Notes: generated from the sequence alone by a model not told the origin. A DNA stretch of 64,000 bases from Zea mays (GCF_902167145.1 NC_050096.1:180579825-180643824), one strand, 5' to 3'; positions 1-11,842 are shown, numbered from the stretch's first letter. Translations and numbers: made by a program.

Positions 1-3000
1 TCATGTTCTTGACTTCAATACCTAGAAAATACTCAAGATTGCCTAAATCTTTAACTGCAAACTCATTTGTCAACTTTTGGATCAGTTTCTCAGTAGCAGA
101 GTCCGATGAGCTGACAATTATGATGTCATCCACATATATTAGCATGTACATTGTAATATCAGCTTGCCTGAACACAAATAGGGAGGTGTCTGCAATAGAT
201 GGACTGAACCCAAGCTCAATTAGTTTCCCTGTCAGCCTAGAGTGCCAGGCTCTTGGGGCCTGCTTTAGACCATAGAGGGCTTTCTGCAGCTTGCAAATAT
301 AATTATCTGGCTTAGTTGAGTCAGTGTACCCAGGTGGTTGCCTCATGTAGACTTCCTCCTGGAGTACTCCATGTAAGAAGGCATTTTGAATGTCAATTTG
401 CCTCATATTCCAACCTTGACTCACTGCTAGAGATAGGACAATTCGAATGGTGGCTGGTTTGATTACTGGGCAAAATGTATCAAGGTAATCAATGCCATAC
501 CTTTGTTTAAACCCTTTAGCCACCAACCTGGCCTTAAGCCTTTCAACTGCACCATCAGGCTTCTTCTTCACTTTAAATACCCATTTGCTATCAATGATAT
601 TGATTCCCTTCCTGGGTGGAACAAGTGTCCAGGTTTGATTCTTTAACAATGCTGAATATTCAGTGTCCATTGCCTCCTTCCATCCTGGATCTGATAGAGC
701 TTGTTCAAGATCATGTGGTTCTGTTACCTCAGGACCAGATTTGACTTGAGCAACAAAACCTCTTGCCTTGTGAGAATACTTGATAGTGCCATCCTTGAAC
801 TCCTTGGGCTGCACAATATTATTCTTGAGTCGAGTCTGCATTTGATGCAGTTGCACAATATTATTCTTGAGTCGAGTCTGGACATCAGGCACAACAACAG
901 GTTCAGAGGCAGCTGGTTCAGGAGATGCAGCTGGTTCAGGTTCAGGTTCAGCTGCAGGTTCAGAAAAGTGTTGTTGTTCTTGATTTTGTGCTGCTGCTAG
1001 TTCTGCCCCTCCATTTTCTGTACCTGCAGGAGGCATATTATGACAAAGACCATCCTCATTAGCATTTGGATTAGACTGTCGATCACCCATGAAGGCATCA
1101 TTTATAACTGGTTCATCTACTGGTGGGTTGTCAAGGAGAAAGAGAGCATCTTCAGTATATGCAGTGGGTTTAACTAGAATAGGCAGAATAGTAGGATGAT
1201 TAGAGGATTTAGGATCTTGTACTTTTTCTAGAGTTTTCTCAGCAAAAGGGAAAACATGCTCATCAAAAATTACATCTCTGGAAATGTACACCCTGCCAGT
1301 AGTGTGGTCAAAACATTTGTAACCTTTGTGAGAAGAACTATACCCAAGAAAGGTGCACTGTTTTGATCTAAAACTGAGTTTGTTTTGATTATATGGACGC
1401 AAATTTGGCCAACAAGCACACCCAAACACACGAAGTTTAGAGTAATCTGGATTTGTTCCAAACAGTTTGTGTAGAGGTGTGTCATGATTAATTGTTTTAC
1501 TTGGCATCTTATTTATCAAGAAACTAGCTGTGCTAAAAGCTTCATCCCAAAATCTCAAGGGAAGTTGAGCTTGTGCAAGCAGAGTGAGACCTGTTTCTAC
1601 TATGTGCCTGTGCTTTCTTTCTACTAAACCATTTTGTTGATGTGTGTGTGGGCATGTCACTCTGTGATTAATGCCAGTGGACTGAAAATATTTGTGTAAG
1701 CGTTGGTACTCCCCTCCCCAATCAGATTGAACAGCCTTAATTTTAGTGTTTAGCATGAGCTCAACATGTTTTTGAAACTGAAGGAAAACCTGTTCAACAT
1801 CAGATTTGTTTTTCACAAAGTATATCCACACATATCTACTGAAATCATCAACAAAAGAGACATAATACTTTGATTTATTTATTGATGAAATTGCAGGACC
1901 CCATACATCGGTCTGTACAAGTTCCAGAGGTGCAGTAGACATATGCAGAGCATGAGGAAAAGGTAGCTGATGAGATTTTCCTAGTTGACAAGCATGGCAA
2001 ATCAAGGAAGGAGAAATCTCTGAATTTACAGCTATGTTATTATCTTGTAAAACTCTAATGATGATTGGAGAGGCTGGATGTCCAAGTCTTCTATGCCACA
2101 GATCTGATGAACTCTTCTCTGTCAGCAGTGCTAAGCTCTTATTTGGGAATATGTAGAGACCATTCCTACATTTGCCTCTGAGAAGAAGTTGCTTCGTGGT
2201 TTGATCCTTAACAAAGAAATGATTAGGATGGAGTTCAACAAAGGCATTGTTATCAGCAGCTAACTTTCTAATGGAAATCAAGTGTTTGTTTATCTTGGGT
2301 ACATATAAGATATGGTTGAGGTACAGTGGCCTAGCTGAACCAGAAATAGATGAATGACCAACATGGGTTATAGACAAACCTGCTCCATTTGCAACTTGGA
2401 CTTGATCTCCACCATTGTAGCGCTCCTTGAAGGTCAGTCTTTCAAGATCATTGGTTATATGGTCTGTGGCACCACTATCCATATACCAATTTGGATCAAC
2501 GTTGTATCCATGAGTTGCTGCTGCTGCCTGTTTCACAGTTGCTTCAGGCTGAAAGCTTTGATCAAACCTGTGCCAGCACTGAAGTGCATCATGGCTTCCT
2601 TTTCCACATATCTGGCACGCAGGACCATTGAAGTTGTTGTTCTGTGACCTTCCAGGTACAGGTGAGCGACCACCTCGCCCCCTTTGCCAGCTGCCGCCCT
2701 TTGGTGAACGGCCACGACCACGATTATTCCTGCCAAAACTCTGTCCAGTACCACCACGACCCCCAAATTTGTTTGCAGAATTAATAGAGGATACCTGACC
2801 ATGGCCACCGTACTGCTCTTGCCGAATTTCAAAGCTGAGCAGATGCGCGTAGACGTTGCTGATGGTGTATGTGTCGGATCGAGTGGTGATGCTGGTGACG
2901 AGTGAATCATACTCTGCTGGGAGGCCACGCAGCAAGTATGAGATGAACTCCTCATCTGCCAGTCTCTTGCCGATGGCCGCCAGTGTGTCAGCTAACTGCT

Positions 3001-3481
3001 TGACCTTCCTGAAGTAGTCGGCGGCACTGAGATCATTCTTCTGGATCGTCGCGAGTTGCATCCGTATCTGCATGATACGTGCTCGCGATGTTGATGCATA
3101 CATCTTCTCCAGCGTGCTCCATGCCTCTCGAGCGGTGGTGGCGTCGATGACATCCGACAGGATCTCTTCAGAGAGGGAGGAGTTGATCGCGCTGAGAACG
3201 AGCTGGTCCTGATGGTACCAGCTTGTGTACTCCGGGTTGATGACGATGGCGCGTCCACTTGTCGCCTCTGATGGTTCGGCGATGATGGTTTGTCGTGGTG
3301 GCACCACGGATCCGTCGATGTAGCCTGCAAGACCTTGACTACGAAGGTACGGCAAGACTTGGGCAGACCAGAGAAGATAATTCTCCTGGTTCAGTTTCAC
3401 ACTCACGACATGGCTGAACGCCGGTGTGGGCATGGTGCTAAAACCGGCGGCTAGGCTAGTGGTTGTGGAGAAAGTGGACAT
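1..3481 (-). CDS. Ty1/copia gag-pol polyprotein, 3' part beyond the left edge
   Basis: This is the single polyprotein of a copia retrotransposon, which makes capsid and replicates the element by reverse transcription and integration. I checked every codon from the ATG at 3481 to base 2 on the minus strand and found no stop, so 1160 codons are open. Order seen: gag of the UBN2 type (about residues 1-230), a CCHC knuckle (C-x2-C-x4-H-x4-C, near residue 289), protease DSGA near residue 335, GAG-pre-integrase, integrase with TDVWGP near 529 and an ERKH motif, then RT with a YVDDI box near 1116. RNase H should lie beyond the edge. A 42-bp in-frame tandem duplication lies in the integrase-RT linker (about 811-880). 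The short LTR and sequence style suggest the Ale/Retrofit lineage, which is inference. The ATG is 21 bases downstream of the primer site. Confidence 0.93.
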   Translation of the reverse strand, partial: MSTFSTTTSLAAGFSTMPTPAFSHVVSVKLNQENYLLWSAQVLPYLRSQGLAGYIDGSVVPPRQTIIAEPSEATSGRAIVINPEYTSWYHQDQLVLSAINSSLSEEILSDVIDATTAREAWSTLEKMYASTSRARIMQIRMQLATIQKNDLSAADYFRKVKQLADTLAAIGKRLADEEFISYLLRGLPAEYDSLVTSITTRSDTYTISNVYAHLLSFEIRQEQYGGHGQVSSINSANKFGGRGGTGQSFGRNNRGRGRSPKGGSWQRGRGGRSPVPGRSQNNNFNGPACQICGKGSHDALQCWHRFDQSFQPEATVKQAAAATHGYNVDPNWYMDSGATDHITNDLERLTFKERYNGGDQVQVANGAGLSITHVGHSSISGSARPLYLNHILYVPKINKHLISIRKLAADNNAFVELHPNHFFVKDQTTKQLLLRGKCRNGLYIFPNKSLALLTEKSSSDLWHRRLGHPASPIIIRVLQDNNIAVNSEISPSLICHACQLGKSHQLPFPHALHMSTAPLELVQTDVWGPAISSINKSKYYVSFVDDFSRYVWIYFVKNKSDVEQVFLQFQKHVELMLNTKIKAVQSDWGGEYQRLHKYFQSTGINHRVTCPHTHQQNGLVERKHRHIVETGLTLLAQAQLPLRFWDEAFSTASFLINKMPSKTINHDTPLHKLFGTNPDYSKLRVFGCACWPNLRPYNQNKLSFRSKQCTFLGYSSSHKGYKCFDHTTGRVYISRDVIFDEHVFPFAEKTLEKVQDPKSSNHPTILPILVKPTAYTEDALFLLDNPPVDEPVINDAFMGDRQSNPNANEDGLCHNMPPAGTENGGAELAAAQNQEQQHFSEPAAEPEPEPAASPEPAASEPVVVPDVQTRLKNNIVQLHQMQTRLKNNIVQPKEFKDGTIKYSHKARGFVAQVKSGPEVTEPHDLEQALSDPGWKEAMDTEYSALLKNQTWTLVPPRKGINIIDSKWVFKVKKKPDGAVERLKARLVAKGFKQRYGIDYLDTFCPVIKPATIRIVLSLAVSQGWNMRQIDIQNAFLHGVLQEEVYMRQPPGYTDSTKPDNYICKLQKALYGLKQAPRAWHSRLTGKLIELGFSPSIADTSLFVFRQADITMYMLIYVDDIIIVSSSDSATEKLIQKLTNEFAVKDLGNLEYFLGIEVKNM

Positions 3482-3501
3482 GGCGATTTCTTTGGATCGT
3501 A

Positions 3502-3514
3502 GGCTCTGGTACCA
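3502..3514 (-). promoter_or_regulatory. Primer-binding site of the copia element
   Basis: On the minus strand this reads TGGTACCAGAGCC, close to the initiator-Met tRNA complement (TGGTATCAGAGC) used by plant copia elements. It directly follows the LTR end CTTTTCA and precedes the gag ATG. This fixes the LTR inner border. Confidence 0.8.
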
Positions 3515-3716
3515 TGAAAAGTTTCTTCTGAACTGCGCATCTATCCTCGTGGGATAGTAGCCTCTATTTATATCAGAGTTACAGGAATGGATTGGGATCA
3601 ATTGATCCGGTTTACATGGATCAAGCGTGGACTGAGCTGCTAGACGCACGGAGCCAGTCAACAGCTACCAGTAAACTAGCGAACCTCTAACAGAATACAT
3701 ACACATACTCTTAACA
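3515..3716 (-). repeat. 5' LTR of the copia element (202 bp)
   Basis: In element orientation the LTR starts TGTTAAGAG and ends CTTTTCA, with the usual TG...CA ends. A TATA box (TATAAATAG on the minus strand) lies at 3564-3572. It directs the genomic transcript that starts upstream of the gag-pol frame. The LTR interrupts the PCO pseudogene, whose last codons read into the LTR start. The partner LTR and target-site duplication are outside the window, so the age cannot be estimated here. Confidence 0.82.
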
Positions 3717-5078
3717 TCGATCTCCGCCAGCCACGCTAGACGGCCTTGGCCCCACTCCACGTCCACGCCGTCGAGGTCACCGCCTGCGCCCGCCACTGCA
3801 AAAGCATAGACATGGACCGGTCTCCCCGTACGTGAGTCTCTAGTGCAACGGCAAGAAGAACTCATGTACTGCTGGTAATTACATGAAAACGAAGGAATGG
3901 CAATTGGCATCCACTAAGCAATTGAAGCAATTGAACGCAAAAATCATTTACAGAGGTGGAAGATGTGCGTGGGTGGTTACTTACTCGAATGGTGTGTGTA
4001 TGGTATGTCCGCGTAGTACGTGCAGTCCCTGTCCTCCTCTATGGAGGAAGGGGCTCGAGGACGTCGAGGATCGTGCAGTTCGCCATGACGGTGAACTGGT
4101 GCATGTTCCCTCCTACCGTCGGGTATAGCACGGAGGTGTCGCACGTACGGCGCTGTGAAGACGTCGTCCACCACCAGTTCTACCAGCCTCACTGCGCAGG
4201 AACAGAACAAGATCTTAGACATCACTACATCAGAACATGTGTATGTATCTATCTGCTCTACAGAGGGTTAACAAGAGAAACAGACGATCACGCCGGCGAC
4301 AGTGCTAAGGAGCAGAACCATACGACACTGTCAACGCCGGGAGAAAGACGGCGGCTGAGGTAGAGAAGGAGTTGAGGGAGGAAGAATGAATACGAAGATA
4401 GAACGTAGTGATAGGTATTATGTTCTTTCTTGAGTTCCACTTCTCCACAACAGAGGAATAAGTACTCGTTATTACATGGGCTGACAAATCATTAGTTCAC
4501 CCATTCCGGGCCCACCAAACGAGAGTTGGGCATAGTCTTCCTTCTGGGCCGTCCACCCGCAACGGAGTCTGCTTGATCAGCTCCCGCGTACGAAACGTGA
4601 TATGCTCCGTCGTCTTCTGCTTCCTCCGTGGCTGTAGCTTCTTGTGCCTCCGGTACATTACTGACAGACATGGTCCACATGGATTCACCATCGGAGGATG
4701 AAGAACTAGTAGTGCTCGCAGAAGGATCAGGACCAGCGCGGAGCCAGTCGTACGACTTGATGTGCATCGACCCGAGGAGCAGCTTGCCGAACACCGTCAT
4801 TCCAGGGTGGTTGTGGAGAGGGATCACCACGTTTCATGGCAAGAATAGTGTCACAATCTGCCAAACGTACGGGAAGGTTTGATAAAAACACGAGCTTTTC
4901 AGTACTGCACACCATCAAACAAAATTAAGCACAGTCAGGTGTCAGCCTACCGAGAAACTCGGGCATTTGTATATCGCCGTGTGCGTTATCGTCGGGACGA
5001 CCTGAGCAGTGGCGGTGTCTCGAGCCCTAAAGAATCTCAGGTCTGGGCTTAGGCCCACATCCTCTGGCCGCATTCCCT
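3717..5078 (-). pseudogene. PCO-like: Plant cysteine oxidase (PCO, cysteine dioxygenase-like) pseudogene, cut by the copia element
   Basis: PCOs are cytosolic/nuclear Fe(II) enzymes that oxidise the N-terminal Cys of ERF-VII factors in plant oxygen sensing. Four apparent exons with consensus splice sites are visible on the minus strand. They are 5078-4951 (RPEDVGLSPD block), 4857 to about 4560 ([11 protein letters not shown], with two iron-ligand His), 4191-3985 (GGNMH, third His; CTYYADIPY; donor GTAAGT) and 3795-3717 (GRLAWLAEID). Exon 2 has an in-frame TGA (4834-4836) just before the HNH motif. Exon 3 has about 4 extra bases near 4144-4147 and one base fewer near 4041-4058, so roughly 32 codons are out of frame before the frame is restored. 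The copia LTR begins straight after AEID, removing the end of the protein. No first exon is visible upstream. Confidence 0.82.
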
Positions 5079-5099
5079 CTGCACTTGATAGGAGCAGGA

Positions 5100-5453
5100 G
5101 TTCAGATTTCAGCAAACCCATGCACGAAACGTGTGCATACATGCTGTTCTTCAGAGCGGAACCTCGAGAATGAAATCGTCCATGTCTTTTGTGTTGTATT
5201 CGATTGTGATTTGTTTCTTCCTCACCCTCACTCTAAAGTTCTCTTGCTTGCGCTTGATTCTAACTCATTTGTGTTGCTCCTGAAGTAATTTCACAATCAT
5301 ATTTAGCAACTCTAACAAGAACTTCTCTCCCTCGCTTCGATTAAGTTGTTTTCTTGTTCTAACGCCTAACCAGGGTTTGAGTTTTTGTATATAGTGATAA
5401 ATTTTATGTTTCGCCTATTCACCTCTCCTCTAGGCGACTTTCAATTCTCCAAT
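5100..5453 (+). repeat. Degenerate Sirevirus-type LTR, 3' end
   Basis: The stretch ending CTCTAGGCGACTTTCA at 5453 matches, with scattered changes, the last part of the Sirevirus LTR that ends at 48117, including the preceding run with TTCTTGTTCTAACGCCTAACC. The following bases do not form a good primer site. The left border is not clear. It is an old remnant. Confidence 0.5.
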
Positions 5454-6364
5454 TCCAATTCCCTCATCTCTTCATGCATCCTTTTGTGTTATTTGTCACT
5501 TAGAACCTCAAACATTTAATCTGATCAATTCTGCCACATCTTTGAGTTCCAATATACTATAATGGTCATCAAGAACCTTTCCAAACTCAGGACTGGCCCA
5601 AACACTAAAATCAAAGTGAGCACAACTTTTAAGTCCTTCCATGTTCTAACTTTGATACTTTCAGCTTGATCTTGTGACCATGTCCTTTTCTTGAGCTAGT
5701 ACCTCTTGAGACTTATGACTTGAACCATCCAAATGTATATAAATTACTCTGATGAATTCAAGTCACGTCTTCTTATGTTGTCGTCTTCAATATCACACAA
5801 CTCTTCACATGTTGATCACCTTTGACTCTTGCAAGCAGTTTCTTCTTCACTTTAGCTTTTGATACCTCAATCTTCTTGACCTTCTCCTTTACTTAGTTCC
5901 TCGAAGTTATTCCTTACCTTAGTCCTTGGTCTACCAAACTGACTCCAAGTCAAGTTCAATGACTAGCAACTTAATCAATGTCCATTCTGCTTAACCTTAT
6001 TCAACTTAGGATTACTCTCCTTAGCATGACCTCTCTTGGACTTGATTGGTTCTTCGACTCAATGTAATTACTTGCTTCTTCACCTTAGCTTTGGTACATA
6101 AATCCTCTTTACCATCTCCTTTGCTTAGTTCTTCGAAGCCATATTTCCATGCTATCTTCACATTATCAAGCCTTCCTTAAGTCATACCATCTTGAGTGTA
6201 CATTGAATATCCTTCTTGTGATATACATTCAATCCGTTGTCTTGATCCTTGTACGATATCCACTTTCATACCTAAGTTCCTATTCAACACTCAACAGGCT
6301 TGATTAGTCATTTAATTTTGTTTTCATTCAAACACCAAATCCCACAAAGGGCTAGATGCACTTT
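5454..6364 (-). repeat. Probable degenerate Sirevirus LTR in the opposite orientation
   Basis: Read on the minus strand, the segment starts TGAAAGTGCATCTAGCCC at 6364, a typical start for long Sirevirus-type LTRs. It continues as AT-rich sequence with imperfect repeats of a CTTAGTTC-TCGAAG type phrase. There is no coding frame. Whether it joins the remnant ending at 5453 as one element is unresolved. Confidence 0.4.
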
Positions 6365-7699
6365 CAGAAGGATTGTGGATAGGATTTTTTTCTCAAGAAA
6401 AGAATAGGAACAGACCAACCAATGAAAAAATGATTTTTAAGTTAGATAATTTGAATAAGAAAATATCAGGTTAACGTATGCCAACACTTCTATAACTATT
6501 TTCAATATTATTTTTAGCTTGGAAAGTTAGTAATTTCTCTCTCACTATATTTGCCAACTTCCGAGGGAAGACGTACCTTCGATGCTAGCAAAGCGCCCTC
6601 TAAGACTCTGTCAGCAGAAGATAGAGCTACAGTGAGCCTGGGTGGGACCAACCTAGCATTCTCGGGATCCTCTACTGTAGAGGCCAAGCCTCCAACCAGC
6701 CATGTCCTAACGCCCTACAAAATCCTCTAACATTTCTCATGATTCCTCTAGGATGAGACGGTCCCGACGCCACGTGCTCCCCTCACCAAGACAAGATGTG
6801 GTGCTAGATAAATAAAATATAGCGCATGTCCATCGCTATGGTGTATCCATGAATACTAAATGGTGTGCGTTGGTACCATAGTCCATATAGCCATGTCTAG
6901 AGTTCTAGGCCTACCACAAGCACTATAAAGAACATGTAGCTATACTGCCTACTACTACACCGTACTCAACAACGTGGACACTCATAGCGATCATTGTAGC
7001 ACAACATGCTTACTACAATGACAAGAGTATGAGTCGACATGCATCACATACGAATCAACAAATATGACATGATAGGGTTGATGAATGTGAGGTTACGGTT
7101 GTGGTGGTGACAGGCTGACAGCGATGGGGGTAGCCTAGTCGAGGCTAGGTTGAATGATGAGTGGATTGTTTGGTGGTAGCTTTGATATGGTAACTCATCC
7201 ATTGCAACTTCTCAAGCATCTATTTTGTTGTTTTTCTTCGTAGCCATTAGCAATGATGCATAATAGGCTACTACGACAAACATCATTTACAAAACAAACA
7301 TGTGTTACAAACATTACAATAAAGTCATACGAGAGAATTGAACAAGTTTTTTGGAATTTTGTTGAAAAATTATAAAGGTTTACCTGATTGAAGGACTCTA
7401 TGAATAAATGGGTTGTCTCTGAGAACAAATTTTGTAATTATCGATCAATTGTTAGCATTTTCAACTAACATTAGCACCACAAAATCGAGGTTGGTAATCC
7501 TTGCATTTGCTACATATCTAGCTAATAAGCCCAGTGCCTCTATGTCGTCCGCCCCGACCTGCACCAACGCCTTGTACCTTAGAAGCCCAGGTGCCTCCTC
7601 CATGCCGCTCATCTCGTATCAGTAAATGTTGCCCTGTGGCCGTGCAACTGTCCAACGAGCACATGTCGTTGTCGCTACACACGCCCTGACGTTGTGGCA
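6365..7699. other. Unassigned sequence, no gene recognised
   Basis: I see no convincing coding frame, RNA gene or element border here. Bases 6540-7150 are moderately GC-rich and contain short phrases typical of LTR or untranslated transposon DNA. The short frames at 7195-7709 have no recognisable motifs. Confidence 0.4.
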
Positions 7700-8009
7700 C
7701 ACGCGTCACTCGCCCCTGCGCCCTCGCCCCTGGCCCAGCCTTTATCTTTGACAGCTAGGCCTAGTCGCTGAAAATAACTCTTATATTTTCAACGATCAAG
7801 GCTAGCCACCGAAAATAAAGGCTATCAGGATTATTTTTAGCGATGGCCACCGAAAATAATCCTTATTTTTAGCGGTGGCCATGAAAAATAATCAATTTTT
7901 TGGCAAGAAACTTCCAATTAGTAGTGCCACCAAAAATAAGTTAATTTTTGTAGAAAATGCTTATTTTTAGCTGGCTCTAGCCACCAAAATTAAATGTTTT
8001 TCTGTAGTA
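7700..8009 (-). mobile_element. CACTA-like transposon terminus (fragment)
   Basis: Four or five degenerate copies of a phrase like TTTTAGC-GTGGC and its inverted form (GCCACCGAAAATAA) crowd this stretch, as in the subterminal regions where CACTA transposases bind. The right end reads TTTTTCTGTAGTA, one base from the reverse complement of a CACTACAGAAAAA terminus. The other end was not found, so this is probably a truncated or rearranged copy. Confidence 0.45.
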
Positions 8010-8412
8010 TCATGTTTGCATTGTCGACTTGTCATGCATAAAGACTACTGCTACCAAAGAACTATTAAATCGTGATGATTAGTCAACTGATTCGGTTGAC
8101 ACTAAGAGTTAGAGGATAGATTAGAGTCCACCAAAAACATGGGTCGATCGAATAGACTTCAAAATTAAAACAAAAAAGTCACAATATGCATATCTTCTTA
8201 ATAAAATAAGTAATTAATAATTATATAAAACAATTAAATCTTAGACTAATAGCCCAACAAATATTAAACTGTAACTATCTAACTTTCCAAAAAACCTATA
8301 ACTAAGATCCCCACCACATTTTCTCGTTCTTGTATATGTGAGGCAAAGTGAAGCTTTTGGTCATCTCATCGTGTTTCGCGTCCTTTGCATCTTGGGGTAC
8401 ATCTATGATGTG
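8010..8412. other. Unassigned AT-rich sequence
   Basis: No gene, RNA or element border is recognisable. It is AT-rich with no long open frame on either strand. Confidence 0.4.
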
Positions 8413-8659
8413 TTTAACGCTGTAACCGGAGGCCAACTCATTGGACTTCAGATGGAGATCGTGTGGCTAGCAAGGCAAGTGGTGACGTGGATGAACGGGA
8501 TGCAGGCTTTGCTTCCGCGTTTAATATATAGAAAAGAAGGCTCTAACGCTGTAACTAGAGGCCGACTCATTGGACGTCAGATGAAGATCATGTGGCTCGC
8601 AAGGCAAGTGGTGACGTGGACGAACGGGAGCAGGCTTTATTACCGCGTTTAATATATAG
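8413..8659 (+). repeat. Tandem pair of about 128-bp units, copy 1
   Basis: Two units begin near 8413 and 8541. Each starts with a phrase like TAACGCTGTAAC, contains ACTCATTGGAC and GTGGTGACGTGG, and ends CGCGTTTAATATATAG. The same two-unit block recurs in the same orientation at 10493-10739. No coding role is seen. Confidence 0.75.
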
Positions 8660-9459
8660 TTTAATGTTTGTTGAAGTGATGACTTCGATCTAATCTAGAA
8701 ATATGTAGTGAATTGTGCTAACATAGTCGAGATTTATTGACGGTGAATCCCATCATCGCAGGCTATGTGGGATTGCGGTTAAGATATTATGGGCTCTATG
8801 TGGGATTGGATATTAAGGTAGTTGGGACTATATGTGGATGTGATCTTTTATAACGGATGCCATAGGTCTATCGTGTCTATATATGTGGATGTTTTGGTTT
8901 CCTTCAATATCTCAGAGTCATTGTCTCTTGTGTCAAAATTTCTTCATAAGAGAAGCATAAGAAGTAATGCATTGTAGCATTTTGGATGGCATACTTGGCA
9001 TATTGGTAGCAGTATATATAATCGCTTTCTAGTGTTGATCTTGTTTATAAGTGTACAAACCATTGGTGCATGTCATCCAAAACTGATGATGTAGCACTCA
9101 TTTGTCATGAATGCTCTCTAGAATCATGAACCAACTTTGTGACAATGCCAAATTCAACTTTGTATGGAAACTTAGTTTGTACCTGATACGTCTGTCTACC
9201 GAGAAATTTGGGCATTTGTATATTGTCGTTGAGATTTCATAAACATTGTTCTGTACTAGACTTTAGATTCAATAAGCAGAGCCGCTAATGACTACGTATC
9301 CTATCTAGTAAAATTGAACAAAGCATGCTGCATGTGGAGGCCTTGCTGGTTCATCACAACCGTGAATGCCAATTGATTGGAAAATACTTGTTTGTGCATT
9401 GTTCTAGTTTTTTAGTCGGGTCATGGACGCGCCATGACGCAAAGCTCACGAAGCTTACT

Positions 9460-9460
<1 letters not shown>
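8660..9460. other. Unassigned sequence with a short PCO-exon match
   Basis: Mostly AT-rich with no recognisable gene. Bases 9195-9230 match 4947-4982 with only a few differences. That is the 3' end of the first PCO exon, including the splice-donor GTAG on the minus strand. No other PCO exon was found nearby. Confidence 0.5.

Positions 9461-9529
<69 letters not shown>
9461..9529. repeat. Compound microsatellite (TA)n(GA)n
   Basis: About 23 TA dinucleotides run into about 11 GA dinucleotides without interruption. The long pure run suggests a polymorphic, recently expanded locus. Confidence 0.95.
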
Positions 9530-10492
9530 CTAGCCTCACTGAGCACTAGTAGCTGCCCGCGCACCTGCGCGCTGTCGCCATGGTGCTAGATTCACAGTTT
9601 ATCATTTGTATTAGGATATTTATAAGTATAAAAGTTTATTTTTTGAATAAATTTTAGTCTCTATATTCAAAGTTCATGTTCTCTGGAGTCTGGACAACAT
9701 ACAATGTCTTGATTATAGAATAGTGTTTGATCAGAGGAAATATCGAATTGGAAAATGTATTATACAATTGGTGGTTTGTAGAAAGAGATCCCAACAAAAA
9801 TGAGTGCATTGAAAAAACACACAAAGAACCAAACTGCATAAGCAATGTTATGGAACCAATTACAATTTTACGACTATCCTTTCGAGTAGAGATTAAACTT
9901 GGTATACTTGCCCTTGCGAATTGCTTGGTATGCACATTGATTTTGAAAACATTCAAGATCTAAGCCACCACGAATATCAGGTCCGAAGGAGTGCCTAGAG
10001 ATGCAGAAAATACATGTGATGTAAAGGGCGATGCGATGGCCCTGGCACGACGCAAGCAAAGGAGAAAGTCGATCGACCCAGTCGAGAACACGAGGGTGAT
10101 TCTCTCTTGGTAGGCGGGTGCCATGCGAGACTAGAAGCTGGAGGTGGAGCGGGGCAAGGCTATGTTGTTTACGTCGTGGCATGGCTAGTGCAAGTGCACA
10201 ACGAAGCCACATGGGCACGATGCACGGCGTGCACAGATGTGACGATGATGTGGAGCGGCGTCTGACGCGGGGTGGGGACGGGAGAATGAAGGAGCTCCTA
10301 TCGGCATGCGTCGTGACATCAATGCTCGGAGGCGAAGGAACGATAGCAGGGGAGGGGCCAGAAGGAAGGGGGAGTGCATCACGAGCAAGGGTGCATTTTT
10401 TTTGGGGGACGATGGAGGTGGGGAGCTCCTATCGGCGTTCATTTAACGCGGCAAGAGGTGGGTGTGGCTAGGGAAGACAACTTTGTCTAAAA
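9530..10492. other. Unassigned sequence
   Basis: Bases 9880-10470 are GC-rich with overlapping frames of 80-117 codons on both strands. None shows a domain, splice pattern or homology that I recognise. The rest is AT-rich. No feature can be supported. Confidence 0.35.
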
Positions 10493-10739
10493 GGCTCTAA
10501 CGCTGTAACCGGAGGCCAACTCATTGGACATCAGATGGAGATCGTGTGGCTGGCAAGGCAAGTGGTGACGTGGATGAACGGGATGTAGGCTTTGCTCCCG
10601 CGTTTAATATATAGAAAAGAAGGCTCTAACGCTGTAACTTGAGGCCGACTCATTGGACGTCAGATGAAGATCATGTGGCTGGCAAGGCAAGTGGTGATGT
10701 GAACGGGATGCAGGCTTTAATCCCGCGTTTAATATATAG
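10493..10739 (+). repeat. Tandem pair of about 128-bp units, copy 2
   Basis: A direct copy of the block at 8413-8659, again with two tandem units (starting near 10493 and 10621) and the same TTTAATATATAG end. The second unit has a small internal deletion after GTGGTGATG. The two blocks flank about 1.8 kb of unassigned sequence. Confidence 0.75.
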
Positions 10740-11005
10740 TAATGTGGCGGAGCAGCTGAACCTCACCAAAATTGGGCATGGTGCTAGGGCCCTTCAAGGC
10801 TTGGCAGCAGGCCTATAAGTGGCACTGCACATGGCGCCCTGGCAATGCTGCTGCCTTGATCGGTGGGCCCGCCGGCACCGGGTGCACTCGGCGCCTCTCG
10901 CTCCATCGGCGCCATCACCTCCATGTCGAGCTACAACTCCAAACCCACCCACCCACCCCCCTCCATGGACCGAGCAACAGGAAGGAAAGAAGAAACACAC
11001 GAGTA

Positions 11006-11220
11006 AAAGCCTACATTGACGATGTCATGATCAAGACAAAGAACTCTTACAACTTCATCAATAATCTACAACAAGTCTTCAACAGCCTGAGACGGCGTTT
11101 CCGCTCGAAGTTTAACTCTGGAAATTGTGTGTTCGGGGTACCAACTGAGAACTTACTTGACTTCATCGTCGGCAACAGAGAAATTGAGGTAAATACTAAG
11201 AAAATCAAGGCTACTCTCTG
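11006..11220 (+). pseudogene. Ty3/gypsy reverse transcriptase fragment
   Basis: About 70 codons in one frame match the segment of gypsy RT around the catalytic box. A YIDDV motif is followed by a KTKNS-type stretch, the block NCVFGVP and a degraded form of the LLGFIVSHRGIE motif. Neither the rest of RT nor any other pol domain is nearby, so this is an isolated fragment. The surrounding sequence (10740-11005 and 11221-11598) holds no recognised gene. Confidence 0.75.
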
Positions 11221-11771
11221 CATGTGCTTATGTCAACATAATCAAGATTCTCTCTAGCTTCTCGATTTTGCAGTATGCTTCACTCCCACCTGCTGCTTTT
11301 TTCCTGCCCCTCTCTCCATTGATGCTGGATGGCTGGGTCATGGTCCCCTGTTTGCACTGTCCATACCCTCCACAATTTCACTCGTGCGACATCTACCTTG
11401 GTGTAATACTCAAAATTTTCCCTAAATAAAGGACAAGATGATTTGCTATATATTGTTTTGATTCTATTATTTATTTAGCATACAAACACCATCATGTCTA
11501 ATTGATCAAATCAATTATTGAATAAAAGAGAAAACATAGTATGCATCTCATACTGTATCTTCTAGTTGTGGCATTTGGTTTGGAATTTGGGATTCAAATC
11601 TCTACTACTTATTAAGACTGCAAGGGTAGCCTATCATTCCCTGTTCTACCATTCTCATTTCTTGTTCTGTCTTTTCCATTCCCTCCTACCCACACATCCC
11701 ACTCCCACGCCCATTCTCATTCCCATTTCCATTCCCTGCACAGTCCACGCCTAGCTAAAATAAAAAAAACA

Positions 11772-11842
11772 CATGGCTGCAAGGGGATTCGAACGCGCGC
11801 CCCCTCAGGCCAATGTGAGCAGTAGCTATCGCTACACCACAT
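11772..11842 (-). repeat. tRNA-derived SINE-like segment
   Basis: The minus strand carries a good pol III B-box (GTTCGAATCC) preceded at tRNA-like spacing by a weak A-box (TAGCGATAGCTACTG), giving a tRNA-like left half. It is not a functional tRNA because no clean acceptor or anticodon stem can be drawn. A run of A on the other side (11757-11769) is on the wrong side for a simple SINE tail, so the element class is uncertain. Confidence 0.5.

Noticed and set aside
4492..4830. Independent 112-codon gene
   Set aside because: It is PCO exon 2 read from a GTG just after the in-frame TGA, then into intron sequence.
9354..9539. 61-codon frame with Tyr-Ile repeats
   Set aside because: It is only the translation of the TA/GA microsatellite.
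11772..11842. Functional tRNA gene
   Set aside because: The B-box is good but the A-box is poor and no complete cloverleaf or anticodon loop can be drawn.
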